Translations under genes and position numbers: made by a program
Shown: positions 23,130-35,233 of the stretch, one piece after another
Layout of the letters: every line of letters begins with the position of its first letter
How positions within the stretch are numbered: the stretch's first letter is position 1
Source of the DNA: Pogona vitticeps
Lineage: Eukaryota; Chordata; Lepidosauria; Squamata; Agamidae
NCBI RefSeq assembly: GCF_051106095.1
Contig: NC_135787.1
Span: 170,957,001-171,021,000 of the forward strand
Direction of reading: 5' to 3'
DNA: 64,000 nt
The notes under the pieces: model-generated
What the model was told of the DNA's origin: nothing
Databases searched by the model: none
What the model saw: only the letters and a program-made list of their open reading frames with translations

Positions 23130-23395
23130 AGCCATGGCTAGAGATGGGCAGGAACTGCCAAAGAGGCAATTTGTGCTGGTTCATTTTTTAGCTGAACAGG
23201 TGTTTGACACTGCCCCACCTCCTCTGGTGGGCACCCACTCGTAGGCAGTGCCCCAGCTTCCCTGCCCCGCCTCCTCTGGGTGTTGCCTCTGATTGGGTGC
23301 TCACTGGAGGAGGGGGAGCCTGGGAAGTTGCAAACACCTGTTAGACCAAAAAATGAACCAGCACAAACTCAGTGTGACAGTTCGTGCCCATCTCT
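23130..23395. mobile_element. fold-back MITE, 'gagatgggca' family
   Basis: The ends 'tagagatgggcaggaact' and 'agttcgtgcccatctct' are complementary. Further in, 'tgtgctggttcattttttag' pairs with 'aaaaatgaaccagcacaaac'. Centre G/C-rich. No coding capacity. Related to 18395-18655. Confidence 0.7.
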
Positions 23396-23564
23396 TGCCA
23401 TAAACACAACATGAAAGAAATATAGACAGAATCAAGATTGTATGAGTTGCACAACAAACCTTATAAGGCAGTATGTGAAGAACTGTTTCCAGTCTGTGGC
23501 CCCCTTCAAATGTGCCCGGCCTTCCCAAGGGGCCATAGGACCCCCCATTGAGAACGGATATACC

Positions 23565-23805
23565 ATACTCAATTATGTGCCATCAAATCAATTCTGACAT
23601 GGCGACCCTTTTCAGGGTTTTCCAGATAGCGAATACTCAGAAGTGGTTTACCATTCCCCTGATTGGGGGATGCCCTGGGACTGTGCAGCTTGCCAAAGGC
23701 CACACAGGCTGACTCTGCTCACTGAAAGCACAGTGGCTAATTGAACAACTGACTCCTGGCTCCACAGCCAGATAACTAAACCACTGAGATAGCCAAATAA
23801 CACTA
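23565..23805 (-). mobile_element. tRNA-derived SINE, third family
   Basis: The reverse strand begins with a tRNA-like 'ggctatctcagtggtttagt' head and runs to 'tcgccatgtcagaattgatt' with 'gtgccatcaaatca' at the far end. Other copies: 20125 and probably 25055. Confidence 0.75.
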
Positions 23806-23889
23806 GGTGGTTTTCTAGATGAGACACTGATTCTGCATTTGGAAGCAGTGCATCCGTAAGAGGGAAAAACAAATGTACACATTCCTCTT

Positions 23890-25050
23890 TATTCTAACAT
23901 GGGTTAGCCTCAATCCACATTTGATAGATTGGCTTGCTATAACCCTGGGAGGTTCCAGCGCTGCCTCGGCTGTTCCCACTTTCCTCTTCCATGTGGTGAG
24001 TGACAGATCTGAAGAAGAGAGACTCCACTCTCTGTGGGGGACTCTACATCTGCTTCAGAACAGAAGGAAAATCAGTGACGCACACTCACATGGAGAGTCC
24101 CCAGGGATAAAAGGGGGCACTTCTCTTTAGAGTTGTCACATGTCACATATAAGACTGCAGTGAAATTGAAATAATAGGGACTGGAGTACTCTCTTCTACA
24201 CAATTTATTAACTACTGAATAGGCCATATGTGCATGCACTGGAATTAAAATAGAGGGATTGTTTATTATTATTATTATTATTATTAAAATAAAAAGAATG
24301 TATTCCATTAAAGCAGTTGTGCTGTAGTAGTTACTAATGTTTTTCTGCTCAGAAAGGTAAGTCAATATGTAGCAACGCATTATTGTCTGACACACACATG
24401 TTATTCAGAGGTATTCCTTTTATTGCACCACTACAATTTAAACAAATCTCAAGCTTTTGTGGACAAAATCCCACTTCTTCAGGTTTAGCACAACGTCTCC
24501 ATGGATAGTGCAGAAAAACTGTAGAGAAAAGCCCAAAAATGGATGAAACATGTCTATGAGAGGTGATGTAAGTCCGCCTGAGGTTGCTATCCTGAGCAGC
24601 TTTGTAGTCTGGTTGGAGTTTGTACACCCCCGTTGTTAAGACCCAAAGGTTAGCAATTACTCTGTGATTCCCCACCCCCCGGCCACCCACCCACACTCAC
24701 ATTGCCTGCTTGAAACATGGCGCTTCTTTTTGGCTTATGGGGAGAAGGAGAAAGAGCACAGAGACCCAGCAGCCTCGGTCTGGTCTAGCACAAAATAGGG
24801 GTTATAGTTTGGTTTACTAACCAGGCAATACGGTCAATTGTACCAAATTAGTCAAATTAATTAGTCAAATTAATGATTTTACTTGGGGAGCACAAGGAGA
24901 TGTCTCTTCAATCACCTCTGGCGGAGCTGAAGAATCCACATGGCTGGTGTTGAGAGTCCACATCATCTTGCAGATGGTGCTGCACATGGCAATTAATGTT
25001 ATCTTATACAGACCACCTGGCCTTTTCTTTGTTCTTTCTGGAATATAGAT
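23890..25050. other. intergenic sequence with small repeats
   Basis: An ATT run lies at 24267-24287. A reversed copy of the 3541-type repeat lies at about 24410-24490 ('aagcttttgtggacaaaatc'). No gene seen. Confidence 0.45.
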
Positions 25051-25054
25051 TATT

Positions 25055-25215
25055 GTTACTGGGCGTTATGTGCTGTCAAGTTGCAATAGGGGTTTCAAGG
25101 TGTGTGAGAGGTTCAAGGAGTAGTTTACCATTGGCACTCTCGCCTCTCCTTGAGTTACCATGACTGAGTAAGGATTTCAACCCAGATCTCCTCAGTCCGT
25201 TTCTCTACTCTGTTG
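25055..25215 (-). mobile_element. probable SINE, third family, degraded
   Basis: 'gtgctgtcaagttgcaatag' and 'ggagtagtttaccattggca' resemble the third SINE family at 23565, with a heavily mutated head near 25190. Confidence 0.45.
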
Positions 25216-27120
25216 GGCCAGAAAATTACCGTGACGTACTCTCCATTTCCCCATGGTGGACAATTCTGGTACTGCGCTTTGAATGTACTTCCAAGAATCA
25301 CGACTGGTGAAATACAGCAATATTCCCTTGCCAACCAGGGCTGATTAGAGAGTGACCTAAAATGTGAAAAAAATATTTGAAAATGCCTCTGATATACATT
25401 AAAATACCACTAAAATATAATGTTTAAAAATAATAAGAAAATGTTGCTTGTCAAACAAATTAAAAAAGCGTACTCATTATGGTACTTTAGAAATGCAATT
25501 ACAGCTATATTCTTCTTGCAACATCAAAGAGTAACAAGTTACTGTGTTACTTGCAAGAAATTATCTCCAGACTCTGAGTTTATGAAAGAAATGCAACTAA
25601 ACCCATAACGAGACATAACTTTCTATTTAAATGGGATTTAAATACCTGTGACTAGTATATGCTACAATATACGTATGTCACATTTTGTTCTTTAAATATT
25701 ACTCTGCACTTTTCTCTCTCTTTAAAAGCTAGAAAATTTTTTCCCAGGTTTCCTCCTGAGACTTTCAAAAGTGTTTACACATCGGTGGGAACTAGTGGAA
25801 TTGAAGGATCTGTTAAAATGACCATCTGTATGCAGTATTTTCTCAAGTAAGGTCATAGTAAGGCAAACTGTGAAGTGAGAAATTGTTGGGATTATGTTGA
25901 AACATCTCTTGAAAAGCATGTTCTGTTTTTAAAACAAAAACCAGCAACCCTGCCATTACATCAAATTTAATCATATTTTGGGTTTTTGTTGTTGTTGTTG
26001 CTAGTGCTAGTGCTGTTGTTACTGTTGCTGTTGTTCTTGTTACAAAGAAGAGTTGATGCTGTTACTTAATAAACTGGAGCAAGCCATATATTCTGGCATT
26101 TTCCTGAGGTTGTAACTTTGATTCCCAGTACCATAATGATTTCCATTATTGTATTGGCAGGTATTTCTAAAACATTCCTAAAATCAGCAGTTGGCAATGG
26201 AGAGGAGGTTGAAAAGACAGCTTGTGGCTTCAAAAGCGCTTCCACTTTAATGGACTCCTTATGAGCTATATTCCAGTTATTGTTCAAAGAAATGAGAGAC
26301 CTGGAAGAAGTGAGGTTTACCTTTGCTACAAAACACGGGTGCTATTGGACTGCAAAAACCTGCAACCTGAGCCGGCATTATAAGTGGTGAGGAATGCTGG
26401 GAATTGCAGTCCATCAACATTTGGAGGGTTGTACCTCGCCTATCGATAGTATAAACTTAAGAACTACAGTATTGTGATTGAGATTTCAGAAAATCATACA
26501 AAAGAAGAAAGGAGACATGCTTGAGCTTCTGTCAGTGTAAGCTTTGGAAACCTGCTGTTTCAAAGAGCCAAGATTCTTGTAAGATTCTTCATGTCTCTGG
26601 CTTCAAAGCCAAGACTTAGTTGCCTGTCCATTCTGAAAAGAGTTCTGTGTAACCCTGAAGCAAACTTTGGACACCTAGATGCTATGACTAGCTTCTCCCT
26701 CCTTGAGACTGGACAGCTAAAAGTCCTGCAATTGTGGAAGTAAGAAGCAGGCTTTAAAAAATCATATTGCCAGCAGTTGGGTGAATAAGAGGTGATAAGG
26801 AGTGCTGCAATGAAATTAAAATTAATGTGAAACTGTGTTGGGGTGAATGTATGTCACCATTAAAGGAATACTTTGGATTTAACAGCAAATGGAGGTTTCC
26901 ACACAGGGCTGGGAATTGCAATTTTGGCACCCAGGGCTTTGCTGCCCTATTGTGTGGGGAGAGGAGAGAGAGATTTACAGCACATGGTGGCTGTACTGGT
27001 TCAGTGCTGAGGCTACCTGGTATCTGTTTCCTTCTACCACAGAGGAGCAGCTGAAGGCAGCAGGTACACTTCGAAAAGGGTGGTCTTGTACCCTTCTAGG
27101 ACCAAATTTTTGTACCCTCT
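25216..27120. other. unrecognised intergenic sequence
   Basis: A GTT-rich run is at 25988-26040 and a short 'ggaattgcagtccatcaaca' fold-back relic near 26370-26435. Nothing else recognised. Confidence 0.4.
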
Positions 27121-27124
27121 AAAT

Positions 27125-27760
27125 TTTTAACATCCTGGGTCTAAGCACCCAGTTGCCGTGCCAGTTTTGGATCTATTTCCATGGAAACTATTACACATGA
27201 AAATGAACTATTGCAAGACACTGTCAGAATATAGAAATTTTGTAGGCCTGAACCAGAATAAATGTATTATTAATGAGCTGCCATTGTGCACAGATGTGAG
27301 TACGCTGAGTCACTCTGAAGATGATGCAATGTCTGGAAATAAGAAGACACCAGGTGCAGAAGATGAAGTCATGTGTCTTCTGATTGGACTAGAGATGCCA
27401 TGTATATGTATATAAGTGAACACTGTCTGTGTATCATTCTCTTCTTTCTTCACCATTTGCTGCTATCCACTATGTCCGTTTGTGTAAAGAGTTCCTGCCA
27501 TGCTGATGTGATGCCTGCCTGTAAATAATTGTAAATACTGTAAATACCACCGTCTTGCAAAAGAAGAACTTGTGTTTTCAATAACTCTGCGTTTTTCCTG
27601 TCGCCAAATCCGTGAGGCTTTCTCAACCCTCACCTCTCCATGCAGAGATCAGAAGCTTTTGAGAACAAAACAGTTGGTCATGATCTGGAAGCTTTCAAGA
27701 ACAAAGTGGTTGATAATAGTGTGATCCCATTCCTGACAAGGTAGCAGGTCTCCCAGATGG
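27125..27760 (+). repeat. possible old solo LTR or LTR plus leader
   Basis: A TATA-like tgtatataagtg at about 27405 sits ahead of a pyrimidine-rich stretch, and 'gacaaggtagcaggtctccc' near 27735 could be a primer-site-like leader. I found no second copy in the window. Weak call. Confidence 0.25.
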
Positions 27761-28740
27761 TGGTACAGATTTTTGAGTCAGGCCTGATGTCTGGATAACA
27801 GCCAAATTCTTGCCCTGCCCATGTGTATGACCATCAGTTTTTTGATCCTCTTTCCTCCTTTTGCACTCCCTTCAATGACGTTAGTCCCATTCAGTTTTTC
27901 AACACTCAAGTTAGCCTTGCCAGTATTGTAATGACTTTGCTCACATGAAACAATCAGTCTGATGAGCCTCATGAAGCTGTTCTGGCTCACATGGAGAGCC
28001 TTAATGAACTGACAAGTCTTGTAAAGCAACAGAGATGGATGAGGGGAGATCACTTACCCTCTTTGACCATTGGCTATGCTGGCTGGGGTATTCTGGGACT
28101 TCTAATCTTCTAGAAGTAACATTTCCCATCTTTGACTACTCTGTCAAGAATGTTCTTCTGTTTGAAGACATCATTTGCTTGCTGAGCAGTCCAAGCCCAG
28201 TTTGAAGATAAGAAGCTCCAAGGACAGCAAAGAGGACCTGAAAGTTGTCCATCCGCAGTTAGTGTTGGACAGCAAATTGACCGAGCACACAGTCCAGCTG
28301 GTCAGTCCTTTCCACTGGAATTGCGTATGTTGAAATCAGAAAAATTGTTTCTGAATTTACACCAAGGAGTCTTATTTAGCATATATATTTTAACAAAAAT
28401 TTGTACTCTCTTTCATCTCCTGTTTCAATGAATTTTTAAGTGGTGGCCCTAGCAGCACCTCCTCTTCTTGGCAAGAGTACTTTGATCAGCCATCTTTACT
28501 ACCTCTATAACAGGGTGAGGGATCTCTGGCCTCCAGATGTTCACTGATCACTACTGCCATCATCTATTGCCAGTTGCCAAGCGGATTGGGGCTGATGGGA
28601 ACTGGAGAGCAAAATATACGTGAAAGCCACATGTTCCCCAGTCCTGCTCTAGAAGGACATTTTGTGCCACTTGAATGCATTTATTTAAAGGATTTGTATC
28701 CTACCTCTTGACAAAAAAAAAAAAGAGCCTTGTTACATCT
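27760..28740. other. unrecognised intergenic sequence
   Basis: A fold-back relic ('ctggcctccagatgttcact' / 'ggctgatgggaactggagag') lies at about 28515-28610 and a similar one near 28065-28115. No gene seen. Confidence 0.4.
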
Positions 28741-28905
28741 ACGTAGAATACATAGCAGTATGGGAGTGTCATTTGAGATCAAAACTAAGATCATCCATGC
28801 TATCGCAGTCCTGATTACCATGTACAGATGTGAAACCTGGACAATGAAGAATGCTGACAGGAAAAAAAAGAGACTAACTTCAATGTGTTAGAAGTGAGAT
28901 TTACA

Positions 28906-29223
28906 GCACTGGAGTTAAACCGCTGAGCCACTGGGCTGTTGACCAAAATACTGGCACTTCGAATCTACACAACGGGGTGTGTTTCCATTGCTTGTCCCAG
29001 CTCCTGCCAACCTAGCATTTCAAAAGTATGAAGATACAAGTAGATGAACAGATACCACCCCAGTGGAAAGATAACAGCATTCTCTGTTTAGTCATGCTGG
29101 CCATGTGACCATGGAAAGTGTCTATGGACAAATGCCGGCTCTTCAGCTTACAAACGGGGATGAGCACTGGCCCCTAGAGTCAGATGCAACTGGACTTAAT
29201 TGTTGAGGGAACAGTACCTTTTT
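28906..29223 (+). mobile_element. Sauria SINE inside BovB
   Basis: Head 'taaaccgctgagccactggg', core 'cttgtcccagctcctgccaa' and tail 'gcccctagagtcagatgcaa' are present. The 'tttacag' word at both ends may be part of a target duplication. Confidence 0.85.
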
Positions 29224-29289
29224 TACAGATACCATGGACCATCAGAAAGACCCTGAATCAAATCAAGCCTGAAATAACTCTGGAAGCAA

Positions 29290-29540
29290 AAGCAAAGTAA
29301 AGCAAAGTGTGCTGCTTATATACTGCCCCATAGTGCTTCAAGCACTCTCTGGGCGGTTTACAAGTTAATTATGCAGGCTACACATTGCCGCCCCAGTGAG
29401 CTGGGTACTCATTTTACTGACCTCGGAAGGATAGAAGGCTGAGTCAACCTTGAGCCGGCTACCTGGGATTGAACCCTAGGTCGTGAGCAGAGTTTTGGCT
29501 GCAGTAGAGTGGTTTAACCACTGCGCCACGAAGCTAGCGA
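29290..29540 (-). mobile_element. tRNA-derived SINE, second family, inside BovB
   Basis: On the minus strand: head 'tggcgcagtggttaaacca', 'ggttcaatcccaggtagc' and end with AT- and GC-rich 'ctttgctttactttgctt' tail. It splits the BovB a second time. Confidence 0.85.
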
Positions 29541-29775
29541 ACACAACTAAGCTAAGATTATTATACTTGGGCAGATTGTGAGAAAAGGCTCAGTGGAAAA
29601 GACAATAATGCTAGGAAATGTGGAAAACAGCAGGAAAAGAAGATGACTCAGTATGAGATGGGTTGATTCAATAGAGAAAGCCACAGCCTTGAGTTTGCAG
29701 GATCAGAGCAGGGCTCTTAATGATAACACTTTTTGGAGGTGGCTCATTCAGAGGGTCACCCTAAATCAGATTTGA

Positions 29776-30846
29776 CAGCACATAATAACAAACGTCTACA
29801 TAAATCCTCTTATTAACTTTTTCCAAGGGTCATCAAATGGGCTCTTTTCCTTACTTCACCCAGATTCCAGTCCTAATTCAGTTCAGTTAATTCTTCACTG
29901 CCAAGTATGTTTTGTGGAGCTGCCTGGAGCCCAGTGAGTACTGGTTTCGGTGGGAGTCATGTGCCTTATGGGTTGCCACTTACACATCACTCCCAAAGAG
30001 GATGTTGATTTGCATTGAATTACAGTATATGTATTAATTTATACAATTAAATAAAAAAATCAGAAATTATAATCTATAATTACAAGAGAATTACAGCACC
30101 ACTCCCCTGAATGGGGAAGACTGATGATCAGGTGATTTATGTAGCTGCTGAGTCTTCCATCTAAGTGCTGAGTGCTCAATAGGGATGACTAACTTCAGGA
30201 TTTCCCCCAATTTACCATTCTTTGACTTTAAGGACTGAGTATCCCTTCAAACAGTGATGATCTTCAGAAAGAAGGGTGTCCCCTACTAGTCCTTTAATAG
30301 AAAACTGTCATTGGTACAGGATAACCCATGGTTATGTGTACATCTTTGGATCTTTGCAGTGTTCATTGCCAATCAGTGCCTTTTGAGGAGAATTGTGCAG
30401 GGCAGTGAAACACAAACCCAAAGACAATGAATGAAACATAATGGTTAGATGTGCACTGGCAGATCCCTGGATGTCTGACTTTCACTGTTGCCCTATAGAT
30501 ACACTCACTGACTATTTCTGTCCAGTTGTGTGGTAACATACTATTGAACTGTAGCTGAGGACAGGCAGATGGAAACAGAGTGTGAGTTTAGTACATCATA
30601 AATCTGAACTCAGTTCTGTAACAGTCCAGCATGTGCCTGTTATGGTTATTTGCCTGCAAGATGTCAGATGTGCTGGCTCTCAAGTTTAAAAACATATGGG
30701 AAGAGTCAAGGTCTTGGTCCTTCTCTATTACCATCTGCTGCTGATCATCACACACTGTTGGGAGCAATATTACTTTTTGCCTCCCCTTCCCTGGGTGGTT
30801 CTAAGCAGCTTTGGCAGACACTCATTTTCTCTCAGGAAAATTGTAG
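29776..30846. other. unrecognised intergenic sequence
   Basis: No repeat or exon that I can support. Confidence 0.4.
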
Positions 30847-30908
30847 GCAAAGGTAAAGGTTCCCCTTGACATTTATTCTAGTTGCGTCTGACTCTAGGGC
30901 GCGGTGCT
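30847..30908 (-). mobile_element. Sauria SINE, 3' fragment
   Basis: Only the tail is present ('ggtaaaggttccccttgac', 'gtctgactctagggcgcggt'). It is cut by the LTR that starts at 30909. Confidence 0.8.
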
Positions 30909-31416
30909 TGTCACGCACCCCCAGTGACCCCTGTAAGTTTTGCCTCTCACACAAGTTCACCTTTGGACATGACTTGTTCTTTTCCTCTTTTTTGCTGCCA
31001 CCAGATGATATTATCCTCACTATATCAATTATGAATCTCACACTCTTGCTGCCAAATATAACCGGGTTTATTTATGGATTAGTAAGTAAATCACAGAAGG
31101 AAAATCATGGGTGTTCTATTATCATTCATTCAATAAATGTGAATTTGATTACTTATAAGCTTGCTTGTATTCATTTACTTTAATCAAGGTCTCAATATAT
31201 TCTGACTGTCAATGTACTTCTAATTCCTTTTAACTCTTTAATATTCTCTAACAAACCAATTGTCCAATATCTTGTCTAAACACTTTACAGTCTTCTCTCT
31301 AACTGACTCTCTGTCACACCCAGTTCTGTTAACTCCGCCCCTCCTGTCCTGTCATAGGCTCCTGCACTAGAGCTCTAAAATGACTGACAGGAGTGATGTG
31401 TGGGCTGTCCACCACA
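30909..31416 (-). repeat. LTR of the Gypsy fossil, reverse orientation
   Basis: It is about 508 bp and aligns along its whole length with the reverse complement of 35964-36469. The ends read TGTCACGC ... CCACCACA on the + strand, i.e. TG...CA in LTR sense on the minus strand. The orientation is opposite to the gag-pol frames. Confidence 0.8.
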
Positions 31417-31559
31417 ATTGTTGATAGCGACATCTGAGGAAATGGCCTTTCTAAACTCTTCCTCAGGAAGAGGAAAACTCTCTTGAAATGATAGAGCAAG
31501 GGGAGCCTCAGAAAGAGGAAACCTCAGGGGGAGAAACTGGGTTAACCTCACAAGAATTT

Positions 31560-31831
31560 GAAAGATGGAGGTTGCAGCAGGAATTTAAATTGAAAGAATT
31601 AGAAATAAGGAATAGGGCTGAGGCTTAAGCCAGACAGTTAGAAATAAGGACCATGGCTGAGGGTGAAGCCAGACAGTTAAGAGTTTGAAAGGGAAAGAGA
31701 AAGGGAAAGAGAAAAAGAAAGAGCTGAAGCAGAAAAGAGACAACTGGAAATGAGAGCAAAAGAAATGGAATACCAATTAGAAATGAAAAAATTAGAATTG
31801 GCATCTCTAAACTGTAACAACAGTAATAATA

Positions 31832-31862
<31 letters not shown>

Positions 31863-32555
31863 ATATAGACGAGGGGATCTCAAAAGTGGACATTAAAAAA
31901 TTCCCTCAATTTAGAAAGGTTGATTGCCCCGAAGAATTCTTAATCCTGTTTGAGAGAGCATGCTGGGATTATAATGTGAGGGAATCAGAGAAAATGGTTA
32001 TTTTAAGAACACAAATAAGTGGGGAACTTGCTGAGATCTATTCCCAAATGCCCCAAGAGCAAGGAAGAGAATATGAGGCTTTTAGAAAACTGGTTTTCGC
32101 AAGATTTGGGATCAATGTTGAGCACCTCAGAAGGAAGTTTAGAGCATTGACAAAAATGCAGGAGGAATCATATTCCCAATTAGGAGCCAATCTAGTCAGA
32201 TACCTGGAAAATGGTTAGAACAAGCTAATGTTGAATCTCTATATGAAAAATATTATAGGGCTAGAACAATTCTATTCGGTTCTGCCTGGAGAACTAAGAT
32301 ATTTAGTCAGAGATAAACAGCCTAAAACAGTTCAGCAGACAAGTGAGATGGCTGATTATATTTCAGAAATCAAAAACCCAGAATTTTCTGAGGTAAAGTT
32401 TGGTGGTAGAAGCTGGGAGGACAGAAAGAAAGAGCCCAGGGATTACCCCAGAAACAAATAGGCAACTGGAAGCCATTTTAGGGACAAATCTTCAGAACAA
32501 AAACTTGTTATGGCTGTGGAGAAAAAGGGCACTTCATTTCTCAATGTCTAACTTC
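31560..32555 (+). pseudogene. gag region of the Gypsy fossil (SCAN-like capsid, zinc knuckle)
   Basis: A run rich in Glu, Lys and Arg (about 31560-31800) precedes a capsid-like stretch beginning FPQFRKVDCPEEFLILFER. Further on, LEQFYSVLPGELRYLVRD mirrors the SCAN pattern LEQFLxILPxELQxWVRE. A CCHC knuckle of the form CYGCGEKGHFISQC lies near 32506-32547. A TTTA microsatellite lies at 31829-31858. The region is broken; a fossil. Confidence 0.75.
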
Positions 32556-33266
32556 AAAGAATAAAGACTTTAGTCTACAGAAAGGAGGGGGAAGTTTGCC
32601 CAAGAAAGCGTACTGTATACAACAGCAGAGAGAGAATGCTGAGGCAGTTGAAAATGGCACAGGGACTGCTAGAGCAGAGACCAGGAAGAACAGCCGCCTT
32701 TAGCTGCTGTGGTGCCATGTTATTTCATTGAGAGCAACCAGGAACTGCTTTGTTGCTCTGGAAACCATATTTATATAAATAATACTAAGTATCTAGCTTT
32801 GAGAGACTCATGCTCTCAAATAAATGTGTCATTCTGATATTGTCCCTCAGGGAGATATCATGAAAAGTGGACAAATAACCATAAAAGGGATAGGGACTGA
32901 ATTAATTACTCTGCCCATGGCTAAAATACACATGAAATATCAAGGGTGGAATGGAATTTGGAAGGTAGCCATCACAAATCAAATTCCTACCCCTTGTCTG
33001 AATGGGTTAAATTTATCTGAGCATGTTAAGAGTGTTTTAATAACTACTCACTCCCAGATAGAAAAGAAACACCTGAAGAAATATGTGAGATCTCTGATGA
33101 AGAAATAGGAGAAAATGAAGCAAATGAACTAGCTGAGGTAGTGAATATAAGAAATCCTCATGAAAACAGTTTTAAACAAGAACAAAAACAGGATTCTACA
33201 TTACAACAATGCTTCAATTAGGCCAGAGAAGAACCAATAACCCCTGAGTCCCCTGAAAGATTCTTT

Positions 33267-34290
33267 GTGGACAGAGAACTGTTATATAGGGAGGTCCTGT
33301 TAAATCCAAAGAGGGGAGGGGAAAGCATCCACAGACAACTGGTCATCCCTTTTAAATACAGGGAAAACATCATAGAAAAGGGACATACTGACACCTTTGC
33401 AGCTCATTTGGGGATCACACATACAAAGCAGAGGATAACGCAAAATTTTTACTGGCCTGGGATGGGGAAGCAACTAAGGTCATATTGTCAAAGCGGTGAC
33501 ATGTGTCAGAGGCAAGATACTGGCAAGGACAAAACTAAATCTAAATTGTGCCCTTTACAATTATGTCAACCCCATTTCCATGCCTAGGCCTGGACATTGT
33601 GGGACTATTACATAAAGTAACTAGAAGAGGAATATCACTCACCTCCAGATTAATGAAAAGGCTGTGGCAACTTTGTAGCATAGCTCATATTACATCAGCC
33701 CCATACCATACTCAGACAAATGGATTAGGGGAGAAATTTAATGGGACCCTAATGTGAATGATCAGAGATTATACAGCTGAAAACCCCAATGACTGGGATC
33801 ACAAGATACAACCCTGGGTATATGCATGCTGGTCTGTACCCCAGGAAAACACTGAGTTTAGTCCATTTGAACTGCTATTTGGATGGAAAGTGCGGGGACT
33901 CTTGGATTTATACAGACAAAACTGGGAGAAACAACAGGGAAAATACCCAGAGATAGTGCTCCAGTACATAAATAAGTTAATGAATTCCTTGCTACAATCT
34001 CTGAATTTAACCACAGAAAAATGGCAGAGCCAGCAAGGGAAGCCAAAGTCATGGTGCGGTAAAAAGGCCAGAGAAAGATTATTCAGTCCGGGACAGAAAG
34101 TCCTGAGGCTGAGGTCTATAACAGGCTGAGGTCTATATAACAGGGAATAAGATGCAAATAAACTGGGCAGGTCCTTTTAGAATAAAATCCAAGGGGAAGG
34201 AAGTTAAGTACATAATTCAGAAAGAAGGAGAGGAAGATCGAAGAATGGTCCATGTAAACTTGAGCAATTTTAGAGAATTCATGGTAGCAT
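33267..34290 (+). pseudogene. integrase region of the Gypsy fossil
   Basis: The HHCC zinc-binding part is seen around GHTDTFAAHLGITHTKQRI and the YWPGM block. The core follows with SAPYHTQTNG and FSPFELLFGWKVRG, then a C-terminal part with GPFRIKSKGKEV and HVNLSNFRE. These are typical of vertebrate Ty3/Gypsy integrases. The region is broken. Confidence 0.8.
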
Positions 34291-35037
34291 ACATAAATGA
34301 GATAAGGATCTATAGTCAGACGTGGACAGATCCCCTATATCATAATGAAAAAGCACTACAGAAGTTAAATGATGCCGGAGTAACAGTGAAGATTGTAAAT
34401 GCCTGCTGGGTAACTCCAAGTTAAAGGACTTAGGCCATATTGTTGGGGAAGGCATAATCAAACCCCTTACATTGAAGGTTAAAGAAATCAACAGCAAAGA
34501 AAATATCAGGTGTTTCTTAACGTTAGTTAGCTATGAGAGGCACTCTATCCAGAACTTCAGTGAAATAGAGACCCCTTTATCGGACCTAACCTATAAAAGA
34601 AAAGCTGGCGGGATCCAGTGGTCGAGCGACTGGGAAGAGACCTTCGAGAGGTTGGAAACTGCACTGATGACCGGTCATGTCCCGAGAGCACCAGAATTCC
34701 ATTGAGCCGTTCTGAGCCAGAAGGACGACAACGAGGACCTTCATCCAGTGACGTTCCTAAGCAAGAAGCTGCAGGCTGACGAGAAACACCTTTCCACCAT
34801 AGATCGTGTTTGGCGATTGTATGGTCTTTGCAGAAGCTCAGACTGTACATATGGGGAAGACATTTTGTTCCATGCACAGACCATTCCCCACGGTGGTGGT
34901 TGCGGACTATCAAAGCAAACAGTAAGAAGTTGATGAAGTGGGCCATACTCCTACAAGACTGTGACTTTGGGATTCAGAGTGTTAAAGGAACTCAAAATAT
35001 GGTGGCCGGTGCCTTGTCAAGAAGTCCAGAAGATTGA
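34291..35037 (+). pseudogene. reverse transcriptase end and RNase H region of the Gypsy fossil
   Basis: RT-thumb-like sequence (ALQKLNDAGVTVK) is followed by ETPLSDLTYKRK, the connection typical before RNase H, then VTFLSKKLQADEKHLSTID and finally GTQNMVAGALSRSPED, the standard Gypsy RNase H ending. It lies directly after the integrase, not before it. Broken. Confidence 0.8.
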
Positions 35038-35233
35038 CAAAAAAGACTAATTTATTATGTAATTTTAATGTTATAAAAGCTATTCTAATTAAAAGTTCTA
35101 AGTGTATATTACTTTGAAAAGTAATTAAAAATGTAAGTTATATATGAATTAATGGTAAGTAAGGCTTGTATTGTAAGTAATAGAAACATTGATAAATGTA
35201 ATTTAAATATAAAGTAATGATACTAATATGTTT

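Larger units (their letters stand above)
28741..29775 (+). mobile_element. old BovB LINE split by two SINE insertions
   Basis: Three pieces in order: 28765-28890 (encoding AVLITMYRCETWTMKNADRK), 29224-29289 (WTIRKTLNQIKPEITLEAK) and 29541-29775 (the tail with 'gaaaatgtggaaaacagcag'-like sequence). These follow the BovB C-terminal order seen intact at 63350-63785. Heavily mutated. Confidence 0.75.
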
